Under the pieces are notes generated by a model. It made no database searches and was not told where the DNA came from. It was given only the letters and a program-made list of their open reading frames with translations. The position numbers and the translations under genes were made by a program. 64,000 nt of DNA, taken from the NCBI GenBank assembly GCA_017871115.1, contig JAFCIZ010000001.1:5950001-6014000 (forward strand), written 5' to 3'. The DNA is from Cunninghamella blakesleeana. Lineage: Eukaryota > Mucoromycota > Mucoromycetes > Mucorales > Cunninghamellaceae. Numbering within the stretch: position 1 is the first letter of the stretch; every line of letters starts with the position of its first letter. Below are positions 60,950 through 64,000 of this stretch, in pieces.

Positions 60950-62696
60950 ATGAATGTTTATAAACTTTTACGGATAAATAATAATAATGGTTCTTCATGT
61001 CTATTAAAAAATGGGTTACGATCCCTTTATACTTCATCACGTATCAAAGCAAATCAATATAGAGCACCTTTATATCAAGTGTCTAAATCACGACCAACAG
61101 AACAACAAAAATATTTTATTTTTAACAATAAATCCAGTTCTTTTAATACTTTAATAAAACGACACATGTCAGCTACTTTAACCAAGCAATCCTCTGCTAT
61201 TACTGCCAATTCTACTACTACTACTACTACTAGTGTTGCTACTACAAAACCTATTGTTGGTTATTGGTTATATTTTAACGCAGGCTTAGTGTTTTCTATT
61301 GTTATTGTTGGCGGTTTAACACGTTTAACCGAAAGTGGATTATCAATTACTGAATGGAACGTTATTGCTGGTATGAAACCTCCACGATCTGATCAAGAAT
61401 GGCATGAAGAATTTGAAAAATATAAACAGTTCCCTGAATATAAATTGTAAAGTATTATTTTAAAATAATGTTAATAATAATGGAAATAACAACAAAGATA
61501 TAATAAAAAATAAGATCATGGACTGGAAGACCGGGTTGAGTTTATCCGTTGACAGGATGGAAAAACTAATTTACTCTTGTATGCTTGTATTTATATACAT
61601 ATATCCTTTAATTTTTTATTTTTTATTTTTTTAATCTTAAAATGATAATAAATAGATTAAATCGACATATGACTATTAATGAATTCAAAACTATCTTTTA
61701 TTGGGAATGGTCTCATCGTATGATAGGTCGTTTTATTGGAGCTACTTTTATACTTCCAGGCTTATATTTTGCATCACGTGGTTATATGACACCAAGAGTT
61801 GCTAAACAAGTCTTTGGTATTACTAGTTTATTAGGATTTCAAGTAATGAATAGTTGATTTATTTATAATATAAAAGAAAAAAATGAATGACCTTGTTTGT
61901 TGTTATTATTATAATTATTATCAATTTTATTATTAACGAAAAGGATATATATATATATATTATTTTTATTTATTTATAGGGATTTATGGGATGGTATATG
62001 GTACAATCTGGATTATCAGAAGCCTTAATGAAAGAACCTGGCGCCGTACCTCGTGTCAGCCAATATCGTTTGACAGCACATTTTGCCACTGCATTAGCCA
62101 TCTATGGATCTACTATTTTTGTAGCGGCAGATATATTAAGACAACATAAAATCGCACAGGGTACTTATTGTAAAGAAACTGCCAGCATGATCAATAATCC
62201 TATTTTGAAACGGTTCCGTATTTTAACCCATTCTTTAGCCGCTTTGATCACATTAACAGCATTATCAGGAGGGTTGGTTGCTGGATTGGATGCCGGATTG
62301 ATTTATAACGAATGGCCTATGATGGGTGACGGATTGATACCACCTAAAGATGAATTATGGTCCAATGAGTATGTAAAGCCTAATGATAAAGGGAAATGGA
62401 GAAACTTGTTAGAAAACCCTACTACCGTTCAATTTGACCATCGTACGTTGGCTGAAACATCTGCTTTAGCAGCTACAGCTTTATGGTTGTATTCAAGAAA
62501 ACTACCTTTACCAAAAAATGTCCGCATGGCAATTAATACTGTGATGGGCGCGGTCGTATTACAAGTGACATTGGGTATTTCTACTTTGATTTATTTAGTC
62601 CCTATTGAATTAGCTTCTGCTCATCAAGCCGGTGCTATGACTTTATTAACTTCGAATTTTTGGTTAATTCATGCTTTACGTAGAGTTCCTTTATAG
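60950..62696 (+). CDS. COX15: Heme A synthase, mitochondrial
   Basis: Three exons, 60950-61446, 61656-61842 and 61980-62696, give 466 residues. The first 95 residues are basic and Ser/Thr-rich with few acids (SLYTSSRIKANQYR), a mitochondrial presequence. The multi-helix membrane core has VGGLTRLTESGLSITEWNVI, FYWEWSHRMIGRFIGATFIL, YRLTAHFATALAIYGST, NEWPMMGDGLIPP, VQFDHRTLAETSALAATALW and ELASAHQAGAMTLL. The four histidines in WSHRM, LTAHF, FDHRT and SAHQA are the conserved heme ligands. The enzyme oxidises the C8 methyl of heme O to make heme A for cytochrome c oxidase in the inner membrane. The first intron carries a short stretch of unusual composition (see findings). Confidence 0.97.
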
Positions 62697-63126
62697 GCTT
62701 ATTTATGGTTGGGTGAATGGAAATACTTATTAATTTATATTATATATATAATTTGACATTATAGAGAAATCAAAAAGGAAATTTTATATATAGTTTCTTT
62801 TTAAAGTTTAGAAAAAATTTGCCATTTTTTACTATTTAATTATTATAAAAAATAATATTATATATCACCATGATTATTATCATTCACCAAATAAAAAATA
62901 CATATAAATAGATAGATAGTTTTATATAATAAAATAGATGAAATTTATTTTTTCCACAAAAAAAAAGCAGATTTTAAAACAAACAACTTATTACAAAATA
63001 AAGTTCAAACTGAATGCAAAAGTCGTACAAAATAAATAAAATTTAAATAAAAGCATAGGTTGACGAAAAAATAAAATAAAAATCTTTCTTTTTTTTCTCT
63101 TATTTTAATTATTTTCTTATAGGTGA
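62697..63126. other. Intergenic spacer, nothing seen
   Basis: 430 bp between COX15 and the Cys-rich protein gene, both on the plus strand. AT-rich, no feature supported except a T/C-rich run just before the next ATG. Confidence 0.5.
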
Positions 63127-63480
63127 ATGATTTTTTTTAATAAATCACTTCACTCTTTATTATTAATTATTTTACTTAATGTAACTATTCATGTCCATGG
63201 TAATAATCAGCTCTGTATAACCTCTTTTCAACAACAACAATCAATTGATTCACTCACTTGTCAAGATATGTGTTCAGAAAAATCAACGGCATCAATAATA
63301 GACTGGGAAGAAGGCAACAGCAGTAATGGAATATGTGTTTTCAATCAATGCTATTGTACAGACGTCGGTATTGGTGATTGTAAGGATTGGAATCATGAAG
63401 GATGTGATGACGTTTGTCAGCAATTGGATACAAATTGGTTTGGCGAATGTTTTAATCAAGAATGTCATTGTTTAACTTGA
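63127..63480 (+). CDS. Small secreted protein with tandem CSalpha-beta (defensin-like) cysteine patterns
   Basis: Single exon, 117 residues. The first 25 residues (FFNKSLHSLLLIILLNVTIH then VHG) are a signal peptide. The mature part has 12 cysteines in two sets of six. Set one has a first Cys (QLC), then CQDMC, then CVFNQCYC. Set two has DC, then CDDVC, then CFNQECHC. Each set is C...C-x3-C...C-x4-C-x-C, which is the cysteine-stabilised alpha-beta arrangement of defensin-type peptides. The protein is acidic, unlike most cationic antimicrobial defensins. No family member is recognised by sequence. The double-domain reading is inference from cysteine spacing only; function is unknown. It lies 2.5 kb from a broken Cys-rich ORF on the same strand. 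Confidence 0.8.
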   Translation: MIFFNKSLHSLLLIILLNVTIHVHGNNQLCITSFQQQQSIDSLTCQDMCSEKSTASIIDWEEGNSSNGICVFNQCYCTDVGIGDCKDWNHEGCDDVCQQLDTNWFGECFNQECHCLT

Positions 63481-63702
63481 GAAAAAAAAAACATCATTTA
63501 TACCATCTCTTCCTCTTTCATTTTTATATATTATAAAAAATAATTTATTATTATTATAGTAGCATAAAGTATTCATTAATTAGTTTAAGAATTAAAAATA
63601 AAAAGAGTATTATAAACATTAAAAATTAAAAAAAAATAGAATTATATATATTAATATCACAAGTTAATAAAAAATAAAATATAAAAAAATAATAAAATAT
63701 AA

Positions 63703-64000
63703 TTAATATTTCAAAACCAAATCATCTAAAGCCTTCTTTTTATCCATTTTTAAAATGTTCTTCTTTATATTTGGACATGATTTGGTTACTTTTAATCTTC
63801 TTGTAGTAATAGATTGATCTTTTTCCATATTGACCACTACGGTTGTTTCATCATCATTAACCTCTTCGTTATCATCTTCCATTACATTCTTCTTCATTTG
63901 TTCAAATAAATGATCAGGTACTTCTAATTTTTCTTCTGTAGGTTGTAAAAGATCCGTCATATTTTCTTTCATATCCATGGATTCAGAAGTAGAGTATGAT
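63703..64000 (-). CDS. Unrecognised acidic protein, 3' end (5' truncated by window)
   Basis: The minus-strand frame is open from the window edge to TAA at 63703-63705. The Met at 63978 lies inside an already open frame (SYSTSES precedes it), so it is probably internal. The visible 98 residues are charged and likely disordered: MKENMTDLLQPTEEKLEVPD, an acidic run DDNEEVNDDETT, a basic segment TTRRLKVTKSCPNIKKNILK and a final KKALDDLVLKY. No domain is recognised and no function is proposed. Confidence 0.6.
   Translation of the reverse strand, partial: SYSTSESMDMKENMTDLLQPTEEKLEVPDHLFEQMKKNVMEDDNEEVNDDETTVVVNMEKDQSITTRRLKVTKSCPNIKKNILKMDKKKALDDLVLKY

Noticed and set aside
1..64000. tRNA, rRNA or CRISPR features
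   Set aside because: No cloverleaf with a GTTC-type T arm, no rRNA core sequence and no regularly spaced repeat array could be found by reading; CRISPR is not expected in a eukaryote.

Overview
The window is nuclear DNA of an early-diverging filamentous fungus, most likely a Mucorales (Mucoromycotina) species. The evidence is the very AT-rich non-coding DNA, many short GT-AG introns (50-250 bp) inside dense genes, Asn/Gln-rich protein tails, a secreted CotH-family spore-coat kinase-like protein, a GABA-B-like class C GPCR, an Ecl1-like zinc protein and a Tx1/L1-type LINE. Species cannot be fixed from the sequence alone. Almost every coding call required rebuilding splice junctions by eye; for each multi-exon gene called complete, the exon lengths add up to a multiple of three.

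Layout. 1-761: 3' end of an unrecognised low-complexity gene (+). 1400-3063: CK2 catalytic subunit (-), divergent from 3428-4784 NECAP endocytic adaptor (+). 5432-7613: CotH-family GPI protein (-), divergent from 8895-10468 SGF29, a SAGA chromatin reader (+). 11291-12787: G-protein beta subunit (-), divergent from 13659-16543 SIZ/PIAS SUMO ligase (+). 17106-18298: GPI-anchored polysaccharide lyase family 14-like protein (+). 19048-19608: complex I subunit GRIM-19/NDUFA13 (-). 21217-22067: GNAT acetyltransferase (-), divergent from 22364-23795 fluoride exporter FEX (+). 23943-28107: Chl1/DDX11 iron-sulfur helicase (-). 28251-32331: about 820-residue protein with the architecture of FAAP100/FANCB (-). 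32598-39069: ABCC transporter with eroded ATP sites (+). 39548-40051: Ecl1-like zinc protein (+). 41202-45329: GABA-B-like GPCR (-). 45980-49258: ankyrin plus DIL-domain protein (-). 49822-50785: Sur7/PalI membrane protein (-). 50998-53153: DPH1 (-). 53193-58752: near-complete LINE (-) with a 14-bp target-site duplication. 60414-60632: broken Cys-rich ORF (+). 60950-62696: COX15 (+). 63127-63480: secreted protein with two tandem CSalpha-beta-type cysteine patterns (+). 63703-64000: 3' end of an acidic protein gene (-).

Most genes are unrelated housekeeping genes in head-to-head or tail-to-tail pairs. Several touch common themes: signalling (GPCR, G-beta, CK2), the cell surface (CotH, PL14, Sur7, Cys-rich peptides), genome stability (Chl1 next to the FAAP100-like gene, SIZ) and mitochondria (NDUFA13, COX15).

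The strongest points for follow-up are: the LINE inserted 25 nt upstream of the DPH1 start codon in the same orientation, with the LINE ORF1 ATG as its first nucleotides; the candidate Fanconi-anaemia core-complex protein beside a Chl1 helicase; the ABCC protein in which the normally competent ATP site is destroyed on both halves; the tandem defensin-like peptide; and the GPCR with a PH-like tail.
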